DNA of 39,853 bases, taken from positions 6,805-46,657 of the forward strand of contig DPHE01000035.1 of the NCBI GenBank assembly GCA_003521815.1, in the 5' to 3' direction. Position 1 is the stretch's first letter. Each line of letters begins with the position of its first letter. Made by a program: the position numbers and the translations under genes. This DNA is from Colwellia sp. GTDB lineage: Bacteria > Pseudomonadota > Gammaproteobacteria > Enterobacterales > Alteromonadaceae. Shown piece after piece: positions 17,060 to 25,646 of this stretch. Under the pieces are notes generated by a model that saw only the letters and a list, made by a program, of their open reading frames with translations, did no database searches and was not told the origin of the DNA.

Positions 17060-17094
17060 AAATCAACAAAAGTCTCCCGAGTATTTGTTGATTT
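17060..17094. promoter_or_regulatory. Perfect 11-bp inverted repeat in the ubiE leader
   Basis: AAATCAACAAA (17060-17070) and TTTGTTGATTT (17084-17094) enclose 13 nt, ending 50 bp before the ubiE ATG. It may be a leader hairpin or a protein-binding site. No known regulator consensus was recognised. Confidence 0.4.
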
Positions 17095-17144
17095 ACCTCA
17101 CATACAGTAAACTATCAATAATTACCAAAATTAGTGAATAGCAG

Positions 17145-17936
17145 ATGTCAGCTTCAGAACAAAATCAATCTCCAGACAAACAAGGTTCATCACCAGACAC
17201 CACCACTCACTTTGGCTACAAGACCATTGATAAAGAAGATAAAGTTTCGATGGTTGCTGGTGTTTTTCATTCGGTAGCCAAACAGTATGATGTGATGAAT
17301 GACTTAATGTCATTTGGTGTTCATCGGTTATGGAAACGCTTTACCATTGATGCCAGTGGCGTTCGTCCTGGCAATAAAGTACTTGATTTAGCGGGTGGTA
17401 CAGGTGATTTAACTGCCAAATTCTCTAAATTGGTAGGCAAGGAAGGCAAGGTTATATTAGCGGACATTAATAGCTCTATGCTAAATGTAGGTCGTGATAA
17501 ATTACGCGATAAAGGGTTAGTACAAAATATAGAGTATGTGCAAGCCAACGCCCAATATTTACCCTTTGAAGACAATACTTTTGATATTGTTACTATTGCT
17601 TTTGGTTTACGTAATGTTACAGATAAAGACATGGCGCTACGCTCAATATATCGCGTATTAAAACCCGGTGGTCGTTTATTAGTGCTTGAATTTTCCAAAC
17701 CAGAGTATGAATTACTTAACAAAGCTTACGATTTTTATTCATTTAATATTTTACCTAAAATGGGTGAATTAGTGGCTAAAGATGGTGACAGTTACCAATA
17801 TTTAGCTGAATCTATTCGTATGCACCCGGATCAAGAAACGTTAAAAATAATGATGGATGATGCTGGCTTCGAACAAACGAGTTTTAAAAATTTAACGGGT
17901 GGTGTAGTTGCCCTTCACAAAGGGTATAAGTTTTAA
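17145..17936 (+). CDS. ubiE: Ubiquinone/menaquinone C-methyltransferase UbiE
   Basis: UbiE is the SAM-dependent C-methyltransferase that acts on 2-methoxy-6-polyprenyl-benzoquinol and on demethylmenaquinol. The 263-residue protein has the lead motif VAKQYDVMNDLMSFGVHRLW (44-63), the SAM-binding VLDLAGGTGDL (79-89) and the later family signature in FGLRNVTDKDMALRSIYRVL. A polar N-terminal extension of about 20 residues (SASEQNQSPDKQGSS) makes it slightly longer than the 251-residue E. coli protein. It is the first gene of ubiE-ubiJ-ubiB; ubiJ follows after 5 bp. Confidence 0.97.
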   Translation: MSASEQNQSPDKQGSSPDTTTHFGYKTIDKEDKVSMVAGVFHSVAKQYDVMNDLMSFGVHRLWKRFTIDASGVRPGNKVLDLAGGTGDLTAKFSKLVGKEGKVILADINSSMLNVGRDKLRDKGLVQNIEYVQANAQYLPFEDNTFDIVTIAFGLRNVTDKDMALRSIYRVLKPGGRLLVLEFSKPEYELLNKAYDFYSFNILPKMGELVAKDGDSYQYLAESIRMHPDQETLKIMMDDAGFEQTSFKNLTGGVVALHKGYKF

Positions 17937-17941
17937 TTGTT

Positions 17942-18598
17942 ATGACAACTACCTTATCAAAACTCACATCCAGCTTAATGATTTCACAAGTGTTGACGTC
18001 AGCGTTAGAAGTGTTGATTAATAAGACTTTAGCATTGAGCGCTACCCATGCTTCATTAGAAAAGTTAACGCAAAAAACCTTAACTGTTGAGTTAGAAGAA
18101 TTAGATTTTCCATTGAGCTTCACTGTTTGTAACGCCATCGAAAACCCACAAGTTATGGTAACAACACTGACTGAGCACACTGACTGCACTATAAAAACAA
18201 GTATAAATACCTTACGAGAATTAAAAGCCGAGCAACAAATCACAGCGTTAATTAAACAAAATAAATTGGACTTAACCGGTGATATAAAAGTAGCGCAACA
18301 ATTCGCTAGCGTTGCTGAAAATTTAGATATTGATTGGCAAAGTGAATTAGCTAATCATATTGGTGATATACCTACACATAAGTTAATGCAATTAGGTAAG
18401 CGAGTCTCTACAAAAGTACACTTTGCAGCCAAGCAAATTAAAGCTGATGCCACTGAATATATAGTGCACGAAAAGCGCTTAGTGGTCACACGTAGTCAAA
18501 TAGACCAATTTAGCCAACAAGTCTTTGAAGTGAGCCAGCAGGTCGATGAACTTAATCAACGTGTCTCGCAGCTAATCAACCGTAAAACCAACCATTAA
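17942..18598 (+). CDS. ubiJ: Ubiquinone biosynthesis accessory factor UbiJ
   Basis: The 218-residue protein fits UbiJ: an SCP2-like lipid-binding domain (about 12-115, ending in LDLTGDIKVAQQFASV) and a C-terminal coiled coil (about 175-212). UbiJ binds polyprenyl intermediates and organises the soluble Ubi complex together with UbiK. Sequence conservation in this family is low, so placement between ubiE (5 bp) and ubiB (24 bp), as in E. coli, carries much of the identification. ubiK, its partner, is encoded 4 kb downstream. Confidence 0.92.
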   Translation: MTTTLSKLTSSLMISQVLTSALEVLINKTLALSATHASLEKLTQKTLTVELEELDFPLSFTVCNAIENPQVMVTTLTEHTDCTIKTSINTLRELKAEQQITALIKQNKLDLTGDIKVAQQFASVAENLDIDWQSELANHIGDIPTHKLMQLGKRVSTKVHFAAKQIKADATEYIVHEKRLVVTRSQIDQFSQQVFEVSQQVDELNQRVSQLINRKTNH

Positions 18599-18622
18599 TT
18601 AACAGCAAGGACTTTCAATAAC

Positions 18623-20188
18623 GTGAGTAGCATACGACTATACCGCATTGTTAAAACATTTTTACACTATGGCTTAGATGAAATGGTGCCACGAAGAATG
18701 TTGCCTTGGTATGCCAAACTTGGTCGTTTTTCATGCTTTTGGTTAAGAAACAAACATAAAAATAAAGCCGTCGCTGTGCGTTTTCGATTAGCCATTGAGT
18801 CACTTGGCCCGGTATTTATTAAATTTGGCCAAATGCTTTCCACACGTCGTGATTTATTGCCGCCAGACTTTGCCGATGAACTCGCCTTATTACAAGATCA
18901 AGTAGCCGCTTTTGATGGTGAATTAGCCAAACAATTAATCATTGATGCCATGGGCATTGAAATATTCGAGAAACATTTTAGTGAATTTGATATAACGCCC
19001 TTAGCATCCGCTTCTATCGCACAAGTACATACCGCAACTTTGCTTAAAAATGAGACTGAGACAAAGGTTGTTATTAAAATCTTACGCCCTAATATTGACC
19101 AAACTATTTTAGCCGACTTAAAGGTAATGTCGCGCTTTGCCCGTATTGCCGCGCGTTGGTTACCTGATGGAAAACGCCTAAGACCAACAGAAGTGGTTGC
19201 TGAATACCGTAAAACCATTCTAGATGAATTAGACCTTAATCGTGAAGGGGCTAATGCTGTTCAGCTAAAACGTAACTTCGAACAAGGTAGTGAATACGAC
19301 AAAGTACTTTATGTACCTGAAATTTATAGTGAATATAGCACTAAAACCGTATTAGTCATGGAACGTATCTATGGCATAGGCGTCGCTGACATTGATACGC
19401 TAACGCAGCTTGGTGTTGACATGAAGTTATTAGCCGAGCGCGGCGTAGAAGTCTTTTTCACCCAGGTTTTTCGTGATAGTTTTTTTCATGCCGACATGCA
19501 CCCTGGCAATGTTTTTGTGAACGCAACTAATCCGGCTGATCCTACATGGATCGCGATTGATTGTGGTATTGTTGGTACGTTAAATCGAGATGACAAACGT
19601 TATTTGGCCGAAAACTTTGTGGCTTTTTTCAATCGCGATTATCGCAAAGTAGCACAATTACACGTGGATTCAGGCTGGGTACCCGCCAGTACAAGTGTAG
19701 ATGAATTTGAATTCGCTATCCGCACCGTTTGTGAGCCAATTTTTAACAAACCGCTGGCTGAAATTTCTTTTGGGCAAGTATTAGTTAACTTATTTAACAC
19801 TGCCCGTCGATTTAATATGGAAGTACAACCACAGCTAGTGCTGCTGCAAAAAACCCTACTTTATATCGAAGGCTTAGGTCGTCAACTCTATCCACAATTA
19901 GATTTATGGCAAACTGCCAAACCTTTTTTAGAAAATTGGGTTAAAGATCAAATGGGCGTGAAAGCGGTATTTACTAAAATTAAAGACAACTTACCTTTTT
20001 GGAATGAAAAATTACCTGAAATTCCTGATCTTGTTTATGACTACTTAAAAGTTGGGAAAGAAAACCAACAACAACAAACCTTATTAATGCAAAAGTTACT
20101 TGTGCAACACACTCAGCAAAGTAAAAATATGGTGATAAGTATACTCGTGGCTGGAGCGTTGATTGCTTTGGCGATAATCTTGGTTTAG
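18623..20188 (+). CDS. ubiB: Ubiquinone biosynthesis regulatory kinase/ATPase UbiB
   Basis: UbiB is an atypical protein-kinase-like ATPase needed for coenzyme Q synthesis, probably for extracting Q intermediates from the membrane. In the 521 residues I see the family-specific KxGQ motif K67-F-G-Q70, the Ala-rich nucleotide loop ASASIAQVH (128-136), K152 in VVIKIL, the HADMHPGN catalytic loop and the IDCGIVG metal site. A C-terminal membrane segment lies at about 497-520. It begins with GTG at 18623, with AAGGA 11 nt upstream. A two-armed repeat element starts 23 bp after the stop; tatABC, which follows in E. coli, is absent here. Confidence 0.97.
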   Translation: MSSIRLYRIVKTFLHYGLDEMVPRRMLPWYAKLGRFSCFWLRNKHKNKAVAVRFRLAIESLGPVFIKFGQMLSTRRDLLPPDFADELALLQDQVAAFDGELAKQLIIDAMGIEIFEKHFSEFDITPLASASIAQVHTATLLKNETETKVVIKILRPNIDQTILADLKVMSRFARIAARWLPDGKRLRPTEVVAEYRKTILDELDLNREGANAVQLKRNFEQGSEYDKVLYVPEIYSEYSTKTVLVMERIYGIGVADIDTLTQLGVDMKLLAERGVEVFFTQVFRDSFFHADMHPGNVFVNATNPADPTWIAIDCGIVGTLNRDDKRYLAENFVAFFNRDYRKVAQLHVDSGWVPASTSVDEFEFAIRTVCEPIFNKPLAEISFGQVLVNLFNTARRFNMEVQPQLVLLQKTLLYIEGLGRQLYPQLDLWQTAKPFLENWVKDQMGVKAVFTKIKDNLPFWNEKLPEIPDLVYDYLKVGKENQQQQTLLMQKLLVQHTQQSKNMVISILVAGALIALAIILV

Positions 20189-20211
20189 CTAGTGTTTTAG
20201 ACTGGCTCCTT

Positions 20212-20315
20212 CCTTCGACAGGCTCTGGACGAACGGAGATAAATAGTATCGTTGGTTCTGAGTGCGAGGGAAGTGTGAGTTGTAAATATCCCGTTCGCCC
20301 TGAGCTTGTCGAAGG
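20212..20315. repeat. Gene-end repeat, inverted pair between ubiB and rep
   Basis: Two copies of the repeat face each other. The left arm is CCTTCGACAGGCTCTGG then ACGAACGG (20212-20236). The right arm is CCGTTCGCCCTGAGC then TTGTCGAAGG (20291-20315). They are complementary at 22 of 25 positions around a 54-bp centre, so the unit can fold into a long hairpin. It fills most of the gap between two convergent genes. Confidence 0.88.
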
Positions 20316-20336
20316 GTCAAAAAATCGAAAGAAGAC

Positions 20337-22361
20337 TTAAGACTTTTTACCTTTAGCTAATTGCGCTCGCAAACTTGCCATGCCCTGTTTCTTAGATTGT
20401 TCTTTATAGGCTTCTGTTTTTTTCACTTGCCCTAGCTCCCAGTTCAAATCATCTTGAGGTAGTTCATGTAAAAAACGGCTGGCTTCAGTGCGAGATACCT
20501 CTCCAAACTGGCGGCGCTCTCTCGCGTAAGTAAATATTAACTCACGTTGGGCACGAGTAATCCCTACATAAGCTAAACGACGCTCTTCTTCAACGCTGCC
20601 TTCATCTATGCTTGTTTGGTGAGGCAATAACCCCTCTTCCATACCAATTAAGAATACATACGGAAACTCCAAGCCTTTAGAGGCATGTAACGTCATTAAC
20701 TGCACTTGATCGTTATTGTCTTCTTCTTCATTACGCTCCATCATGTCACGTAAGGTTAAACGGGTAACTATTTGAGGTAAGGTCATCGGCTCTTCATCAT
20801 CAGAGCCCTCTAGCATTTGCGTTACCCAACTAAATAGCTCCGTAACATTCTTCATACGCATTTCCGCCGCTTTTGCACTAGGCGACGTATCATAAAGAAA
20901 GTTTTCATAGTTAATTTCACGGATCATGGAGCGTAACACTGCCGCAATATCGCCCCGATCCGTTTGATCAGCAACATCAACCAACCATCGCGTAAATGCT
21001 TGTAGTTTCATTAAGCCACGACCCGTTAGCGTTTGCTCTAGCCCTAACTCAAAGCTAGCAGCAAACATACTGATTTTGCGTATATTGGCATAATTACCGA
21101 GTTTTTCTAACGTTGCTGGGCCCAGCTCACGCTTTGGTACATTAACCATACGTAAGAAAGCATTATCATCATCTGGGTTAACTAGCACGCGTAAATAAGC
21201 CATGACATCTTTAATTTCTGAACGCGAGAAAAATGACGTTCCTCCGCTAATTTTATAGGGGATTCGATTCGTCATCAGAGCTTTTTCAAGTAAACGTGAC
21301 TGATGATTACCCCGATATAAAATAGCATAGTCTTTATAACTGCTACGATTCATGAATCGATGGCCAATTAATTCACCAATAATACGCGAGACTTCATCTT
21401 CTTCATTTTTGGTTTGCACCACACGCAATTCAACACCATAAGCCAGTTCACTAAATAAAGCTTTATCATAAACATGGGGGTTATTGGCAATGAGGGTGTT
21501 AGCGCAGTTCAAGATACGGCCACTTGAGCGGTAGTTTTGTTCTAGTTTTATCAGTTTAAGTTGCGGAAAATCTTTACCAAGTAAAGTTAAATTTTCTGGC
21601 TTCGCGCCGCGCCAAGAGTAAATAGACTGATCATCATCACCGACCACGGTTAAACGAGCACGTTCTCCGGCAATTTGTTTTATTAATTCGTATTGACTGG
21701 CATTGGTATCTTGATATTCATCGACTAATAAATAGCGAATTTTAGTTTGCCAACGCATCCGTACTTCTTCATAATTTTTCATTAATAAGGTCGGAATAAG
21801 AATCAAATCATCAAAATCCAGCGCATTATAGGCTTTCATGTGCTGATGATAACGCTGATAAAATTCAGCACACTCTTGTGTGTCGGCATCTACCGCCATG
21901 TTGAGTGCGGCATCAGGTAAGAACAGATCATTCTTCCAGTTAGAAATCATCCGTTGTAATTTGCTCAGTAAGTCTTTATCCCCATCAAATTCGTCCATGG
22001 TTAACTCTTTCATTAACGCCATCGAATCTTGATCATCAAACAAGGTAAAGCCCGGCTTATAACCTAATACTTTAATTTCTCTACGAACAATATCTAAACC
22101 TAGCGAATGAAAGGTCGAAACAGTTAAACCACGCGTTAAGTCTTTGCCTAGCATCTTAACAATACGTTCTTTCATTTCACGCGCAGCTTTATTGGTGAAA
22201 GTCACCGCGGCAATATTGCGCGCCTTGTAATCACATTTTTGAATAAGGTGAGCAATTTTTTGACAAATAACGCCGGTTTTTCCCGAGCCAGCACCGGCAA
22301 GAACAAGGCAAGGGCCGCTAACATATTTAACAGCTTCATTCTGTCCGGGATTAAGTTTCAT
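20337..22361 (-). CDS. rep: ATP-dependent DNA helicase Rep
   Basis: Rep is a superfamily 1A 3'-5' helicase that clears proteins ahead of replication forks. The 674-residue length matches E. coli Rep (673). The start MKLNPGQNEAVKYVSGPCLV is Rep-like, Walker A GAGSGKT is at 23-29, and then come the DEYQDTNASQYEL box, GDDDQSIYSWRGA, the LEQNYRSS motif and, near the end, QLMTLHASKGLEFPYV and EERRLAYVGITRA. Rep rather than UvrD is chosen from the N-terminal sequence and the lack of the longer UvrD C-terminus. It lies on the minus strand between ubiB and ubiK and is divergent from ubiK. Confidence 0.97.
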   Translation of the reverse strand: MKLNPGQNEAVKYVSGPCLVLAGAGSGKTGVICQKIAHLIQKCDYKARNIAAVTFTNKAAREMKERIVKMLGKDLTRGLTVSTFHSLGLDIVRREIKVLGYKPGFTLFDDQDSMALMKELTMDEFDGDKDLLSKLQRMISNWKNDLFLPDAALNMAVDADTQECAEFYQRYHQHMKAYNALDFDDLILIPTLLMKNYEEVRMRWQTKIRYLLVDEYQDTNASQYELIKQIAGERARLTVVGDDDQSIYSWRGAKPENLTLLGKDFPQLKLIKLEQNYRSSGRILNCANTLIANNPHVYDKALFSELAYGVELRVVQTKNEEDEVSRIIGELIGHRFMNRSSYKDYAILYRGNHQSRLLEKALMTNRIPYKISGGTSFFSRSEIKDVMAYLRVLVNPDDDNAFLRMVNVPKRELGPATLEKLGNYANIRKISMFAASFELGLEQTLTGRGLMKLQAFTRWLVDVADQTDRGDIAAVLRSMIREINYENFLYDTSPSAKAAEMRMKNVTELFSWVTQMLEGSDDEEPMTLPQIVTRLTLRDMMERNEEEDNNDQVQLMTLHASKGLEFPYVFLIGMEEGLLPHQTSIDEGSVEEERRLAYVGITRAQRELIFTYARERRQFGEVSRTEASRFLHELPQDDLNWELGQVKKTEAYKEQSKKQGMASLRAQLAKGKKS

Positions 22362-22500
22362 TGTAACGGTTCATCTCAAGTTGTGTAATCACAGAAATAT
22401 ATTAAAGGCGTAATAAAAATTTACAGTTGCTGATTTTACCTGTTTTTACTCGAAGACAAAACAGTTACAATGTTATCAAGTGAAATTTCAGGAAACGCCC

Positions 22501-22752
22501 ATGTTAAATGCAAAAAAAATTGAAGATATAGCCAAGCAAGTAACCGATGCTATTCCGCCAAGCTTAAAGGATCTAGCTAATGATTTTGAAGATAAAACCA
22601 AAAGCGTGCTGCAACGTAAATTATCGCAACTCGACGTAGTAACGCGTGAAGAATTTGATGTACAAACACAAGTATTGATTAAAACACGCACTAAAATATC
22701 CGAATTAGAATCGCGATTAGCGGAGTTAGAAGCAAGTCTAACGGAGAAGTAG
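22501..22752 (+). CDS. ubiK: Ubiquinone biosynthesis accessory factor UbiK
   Basis: The 83-residue protein of the BMFP/YqiC family starts MLNAKKIEDIAKQVTDAIPP and ends in a coiled coil (about 45-80, rich in Leu, Glu and Arg). UbiK binds UbiJ and supports aerobic ubiquinone synthesis in the soluble Ubi complex. ATG at 22501 is chosen because AGGA at 22490-22493 stands 7 nt before it and the protein then matches family length. A GTG at 22480 would add seven residues without a ribosome site. In E. coli ubiK is far from ubiEJB; here it is close, though separated by the opposed rep gene. Confidence 0.93.
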   Translation: MLNAKKIEDIAKQVTDAIPPSLKDLANDFEDKTKSVLQRKLSQLDVVTREEFDVQTQVLIKTRTKISELESRLAELEASLTEK

Positions 22753-22760
22753 TAATAAAA

Positions 22761-23819
22761 ATGCTGAAGTATGTGTTTATTACTGTCGCACTAGTAGGAT
22801 TTATGACAAAAGCGGACAACACTGAATTCACCACTGAATCTGAACTAGCCAGCCGATATGAGGGTGAAATTGCTCATTTTTGGCAGCAAGGTGACTTTTC
22901 CTATTTTAGTGGCGTTAATGACGTGCGTATCAATTATGCTACCTTCATTAACAAGAATGCGACTATCCCAACCAAGTGCTTAGTTATTCTGTCAGGGCGC
23001 AGTGAAAGTTATCTAAAATATAAAGAGATCAGTTTCGATTTATTCAATAGCGGTTATAGTCTGTTTCTAATTGATCACCGTGGTCAGGGCTTATCTCAAC
23101 ATTTGTTAGCAAACCCCCACAAAGGTCATGTCGAAGATTTTCAGTATTATGTTGATGATCTCCATTATTTTATTGAAAGTACAGTCACTCCTCATTGCCA
23201 AGGTAGTAAACCTTATTTATTAGCGCATTCCATGGGAGGCGCAATTGCTACCCGATATTTACAAGACTTTCCTAACAATATACAAGCGGCTGTGCTGTCT
23301 TCACCTATGCTAGGTTTTAATAGTGGTCGCGTCCCTGAGTTTATTGCCAAATCGGTATTAAACGTTTCTGTACAGTTAAATCGATTGTTTGATAATACTC
23401 CTTGGTATTTTTTTGGCCATAAAGGTTTCTCTCAAAATCCATTTTACGATAATGTATTAATGCATTCACCAATACGTTATCAGCAATTTACACAACTATA
23501 TAAAACCACACCAGAAATTCAACTTGGTGGTGTAACCTTACAATGGTTAACTGAGTCTCAAAAAGCGCTAGAGATAATCTTCAACCATATAGAGAAAATC
23601 ACCACCCCGACATTGGTGTTACAAGCAGGTCAGGATAAAATTGTAAAAAATCAAGCTCAGCATGATTTTTGCCTACGATTACACCAATTACAGCCACACT
23701 CGTGCCCCAATGGCAAACCACTAATAATAGCCGATGCTTATCATGAATTGTTTTTTGAAAGTGATATGTACCGTGAACAAGCATTAGCAGCGGCTATTCA
23801 GTGGTTTGAGCAACACTAG
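22761..23819 (+). CDS. Alpha/beta hydrolase, lysophospholipase L2 (PldB)-like
   Basis: A 352-residue serine hydrolase of the PldB/monoacylglycerol-lipase group. The nucleophile is S157 in AHSMGG (155-160). The acid is probably the Asp in LQAGQDKIVKN, and the base the His in DAYHELFFE near the end. FLIDHRGQGLS (103-113) is typical of PldB. Unlike E. coli PldB it opens with a hydrophobic segment (about 4-18) that could be a signal peptide, so it may be exported or anchored. It follows ubiK by 8 bp and could be in the same transcript. Lysophospholipid or monoglyceride is the likely substrate; this is not proven. Confidence 0.87.
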   Translation: MLKYVFITVALVGFMTKADNTEFTTESELASRYEGEIAHFWQQGDFSYFSGVNDVRINYATFINKNATIPTKCLVILSGRSESYLKYKEISFDLFNSGYSLFLIDHRGQGLSQHLLANPHKGHVEDFQYYVDDLHYFIESTVTPHCQGSKPYLLAHSMGGAIATRYLQDFPNNIQAAVLSSPMLGFNSGRVPEFIAKSVLNVSVQLNRLFDNTPWYFFGHKGFSQNPFYDNVLMHSPIRYQQFTQLYKTTPEIQLGGVTLQWLTESQKALEIIFNHIEKITTPTLVLQAGQDKIVKNQAQHDFCLRLHQLQPHSCPNGKPLIIADAYHELFFESDMYREQALAAAIQWFEQH

Positions 23820-23835
23820 AGAAATAAACATTCCT

Positions 23836-23860
23836 CCTTTGACAAGCTCAGGATGAACAG
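23836..23860. repeat. Gene-end repeat overlapping the 3' end of fieF
   Basis: CCTTTGACAAGCTCAGG then ATGAACAG matches the repeat at 22 of 25 positions relative to the copy at 25564. Read on the minus strand it encodes the last residues of the cation transporter and its TGA stop. Confidence 0.85.
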
Positions 23861-24813
23861 TGTTTTTCGATTTCCGTTTGTATTTCCTTCAACTCTTCCG
23901 ACACAGTCGAACTTGGATCATGATGAATAAACACTTCGCACGGTGCAAGCGCTTGACAAATTTCATGTTCTATTTCATCGCCAATGCTGTGTGCTTCTAG
24001 TAACGATAAACCATCATCCAATTCTAAGTGAAATTGAATAAAGCGCTGCGCGCCTGATTGTCTTGTGCGAAGTTCATGTAAACCTAACGTATGCTCATGA
24101 GCTAAAATAATGGTCGTGATTTGAGCCACATCATCATCATTCAATTCATGATCCATTAACTGGTAAACACTTTGGTAAATAATCTGACCTGCACCAAACA
24201 ACAAATACAAAGCGACGGCAATAGTAAAAACACCATCGGCTTGTAGCCAGATTCCTTGGCTTAAAATAATGGCCGCTAACACACCTGCATTTAAAAACAA
24301 ATCTGACTGGTAGTGTAGCGCATCCGCATTAATCACAATAGAACCGGTTCTTTTAATAACAAAACGCTGAAAAACCACTAAAATAAGTGTCAAAATAATT
24401 GCAATAATGGTCACCCAAATAGCCACTTCACTATGCACAATTACTTGAGGATTAATTACCCGCTCTACACCATTGAAAATAAGTAAAAGAGCCGAGCCAA
24501 GTACAAAAGCAGCCTGTACTAAACCCGCTAAACTTTCCGCTTTACCATGACCAAATCTATGCTCTTTATCGGCTGGGGCTAAAGCAAAACGCAAAATAAC
24601 AACATTCATTACCGAGGCAAATAAATCTAAAATAGAATCGGTGGTAGACGCCAACATTGCGCTTGAATCACTAATCAGCCAGGCATAAAACTTAATAACG
24701 ACGAGCAATAACGCCACAGACGAAGAACTAATAGCGGCTAGCTTCACCCAGTAAGCATAATTTTTATGATGAATTTCGTCATTTACTTGTTTGATCGTTG
24801 TTTTTTCTGACAT
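23848..24813 (-). CDS. fieF: Cation diffusion facilitator, FieF-type Zn2+/Fe2+ exporter
   Basis: The 321-residue protein exports divalent metal (zinc, ferrous iron) against protons at the inner membrane. Six helices are seen, and the tetrahedral transport site is complete: D59 and D63 (TTDSILD) with H167 and D171 (HYQSD), each shifted by +14 from E. coli FieF D45/D49/H153/D157. The cytoplasmic metallochaperone-like domain is present at about 225-300 with HELRTRQSG and HLELDDG. The all-Asp/His site fits FieF rather than ZitB. The end of the gene lies in a dispersed repeat, so the C-terminal tail (near CSS) was probably altered by insertion. Confidence 0.92.
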   Translation of the reverse strand: MSEKTTIKQVNDEIHHKNYAYWVKLAAISSSSVALLLVVIKFYAWLISDSSAMLASTTDSILDLFASVMNVVILRFALAPADKEHRFGHGKAESLAGLVQAAFVLGSALLLIFNGVERVINPQVIVHSEVAIWVTIIAIILTLILVVFQRFVIKRTGSIVINADALHYQSDLFLNAGVLAAIILSQGIWLQADGVFTIAVALYLLFGAGQIIYQSVYQLMDHELNDDDVAQITTIILAHEHTLGLHELRTRQSGAQRFIQFHLELDDGLSLLEAHSIGDEIEHEICQALAPCEVFIHHDPSSTVSEELKEIQTEIEKHCSS

Positions 24814-24847
24814 GAAAATAAAACTTAAAAGGTGATTTGTGGGTATA

Positions 24848-25002
24848 ATACCAATTAAATGAATTAATGGGTCAACTTTTAATGAATATACCAGTTCAAG
24901 AACAAGGCGCTTGATTGAGCAATAGCTATTGGAATTGAAAGCAACGATGTTATTGGATAGTTAGACCATTTAAAAAGATCACTTAGTTGGTTTGCTTGGT
25001 AT
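24848..25002. repeat. 155-bp imperfect palindromic element between fieF and trmL
   Basis: The ends ATACCAA (24848-24854) and TTGGTAT (24996-25002) are complementary and equidistant from a perfect 12-bp centre CAATAGCTATTG (24920-24931). Parts between also pair, for example TTAATGGGTCAACT against the complement of AGTTAGACCATTTAA. I find no open reading frame. It resembles a miniature inverted-repeat element or a large RNA hairpin in the trmL leader. Confidence 0.65.
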
Positions 25003-25048
25003 ACTAGCAAGAATTCCTATTATGACTCAAACTTACGTTGTTATTATT

Positions 25049-25513
25049 ATGCTAGATGTTGTGCTTTTTCAACCACAAATACCGCCAAATACTGGTAATA
25101 TAATCCGCTTATGTGCTAATTCAGGCTTTCGTTTACATTTAATTGAGCCACTTGGCTTTGATTTAGACGATAAAAAGCTGCGTAGAGCCGGTCTGGATTA
25201 TCATGAATTTGCCGCAATAAATCGTCATATAAATTTTGATGCATTTATTAAGCAAGAGCAGCCAAAGCGCATACTCGCGATTACCACCAAAACCAATAAT
25301 TTTTATGGTGATGTCACTTTTACCGAGGGCGATTATTTATTATTCGGTTCGGAAACCAGTGGGTTACCTGAAGAAGTACGATGTCAGATCCCCGATGAAG
25401 ATAAGATCCGCATTCCTATGTTAAAAGAAAGCCGTAGTATGAACTTATCTAACGCCGTTGCTGTCATTGTTTATGATGCATGGCGCCAATTAGGTTTTAT
25501 CAATGCAGTATAA
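25049..25513 (+). CDS. trmL: tRNA (cytidine/uridine-34-2'-O)-methyltransferase TrmL
   Basis: TrmL methylates the 2'-O of the wobble base in tRNA-Leu (CAA and UAA). It is a minimal SPOUT enzyme with no extra RNA-binding domain. From ATG 25049 it has 154 residues, near the 157 of E. coli, beginning MLDVVLFQPQIPPNTGNIIR. The SAM-knot motifs are FGSETSGLPEEV and the late IPM...SRSMNLSNAVAVIVYDAWRQLGF, given here in parts. ATG at 25022 has a slightly better upstream purine run and would add nine residues. A TTG at 24992 lies inside the palindromic element and is rejected. The stop is followed after 2 bp by a repeat. Confidence 0.93.
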   Translation: MLDVVLFQPQIPPNTGNIIRLCANSGFRLHLIEPLGFDLDDKKLRRAGLDYHEFAAINRHINFDAFIKQEQPKRILAITTKTNNFYGDVTFTEGDYLLFGSETSGLPEEVRCQIPDEDKIRIPMLKESRSMNLSNAVAVIVYDAWRQLGFINAV

Positions 25514-25515
25514 TA

Positions 25516-25588
25516 CCGTTTACCCTGAGCGTGAGGAACGAGCAGTCGAAGGGCGACAAGCTTCCTTCGACAAGCTCAGGACGAACGG
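25516..25588. repeat. Gene-end repeat, compound copy between trmL and gpsA
   Basis: A 73-bp unit: CCGTTTACCCTGAGC, then GTGAGGAACGAGCAG, then TCGAAGG, a GCGACAAGCTT spacer, and CCTTCGACAAGCTCAGG with an ACGAACGG end. The outer arms are complementary, and the left arm carries an extra 15-bp stretch. The same compound unit lies in opposite orientation at 31272-31334. A further degenerate piece may lie at 25603-25642. Confidence 0.9.
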
Positions 25589-25646
25589 TGAGATTAAAAA
25601 TGAACAGTGAGTTCAGGACAAAAGGTATTACTCAGGGTGAAGGGAA

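Noticed and set aside
17884..18243. 119-codon frame antisense to ubiJ
   Set aside because: Antisense to a gene with clear operon spacing; cysteine-rich and without a family match.
20189..20336. Possible short mobile element with its own gene between ubiB and rep
   Set aside because: Only inverted repeat arms and a 54-bp centre are present; there is no room for a transposase.
24992..25048. Longer TrmL starting at TTG 24992
   Set aside because: It starts within a palindromic element and the added residues do not match the family; ATG 25049 (or 25022) is preferred.
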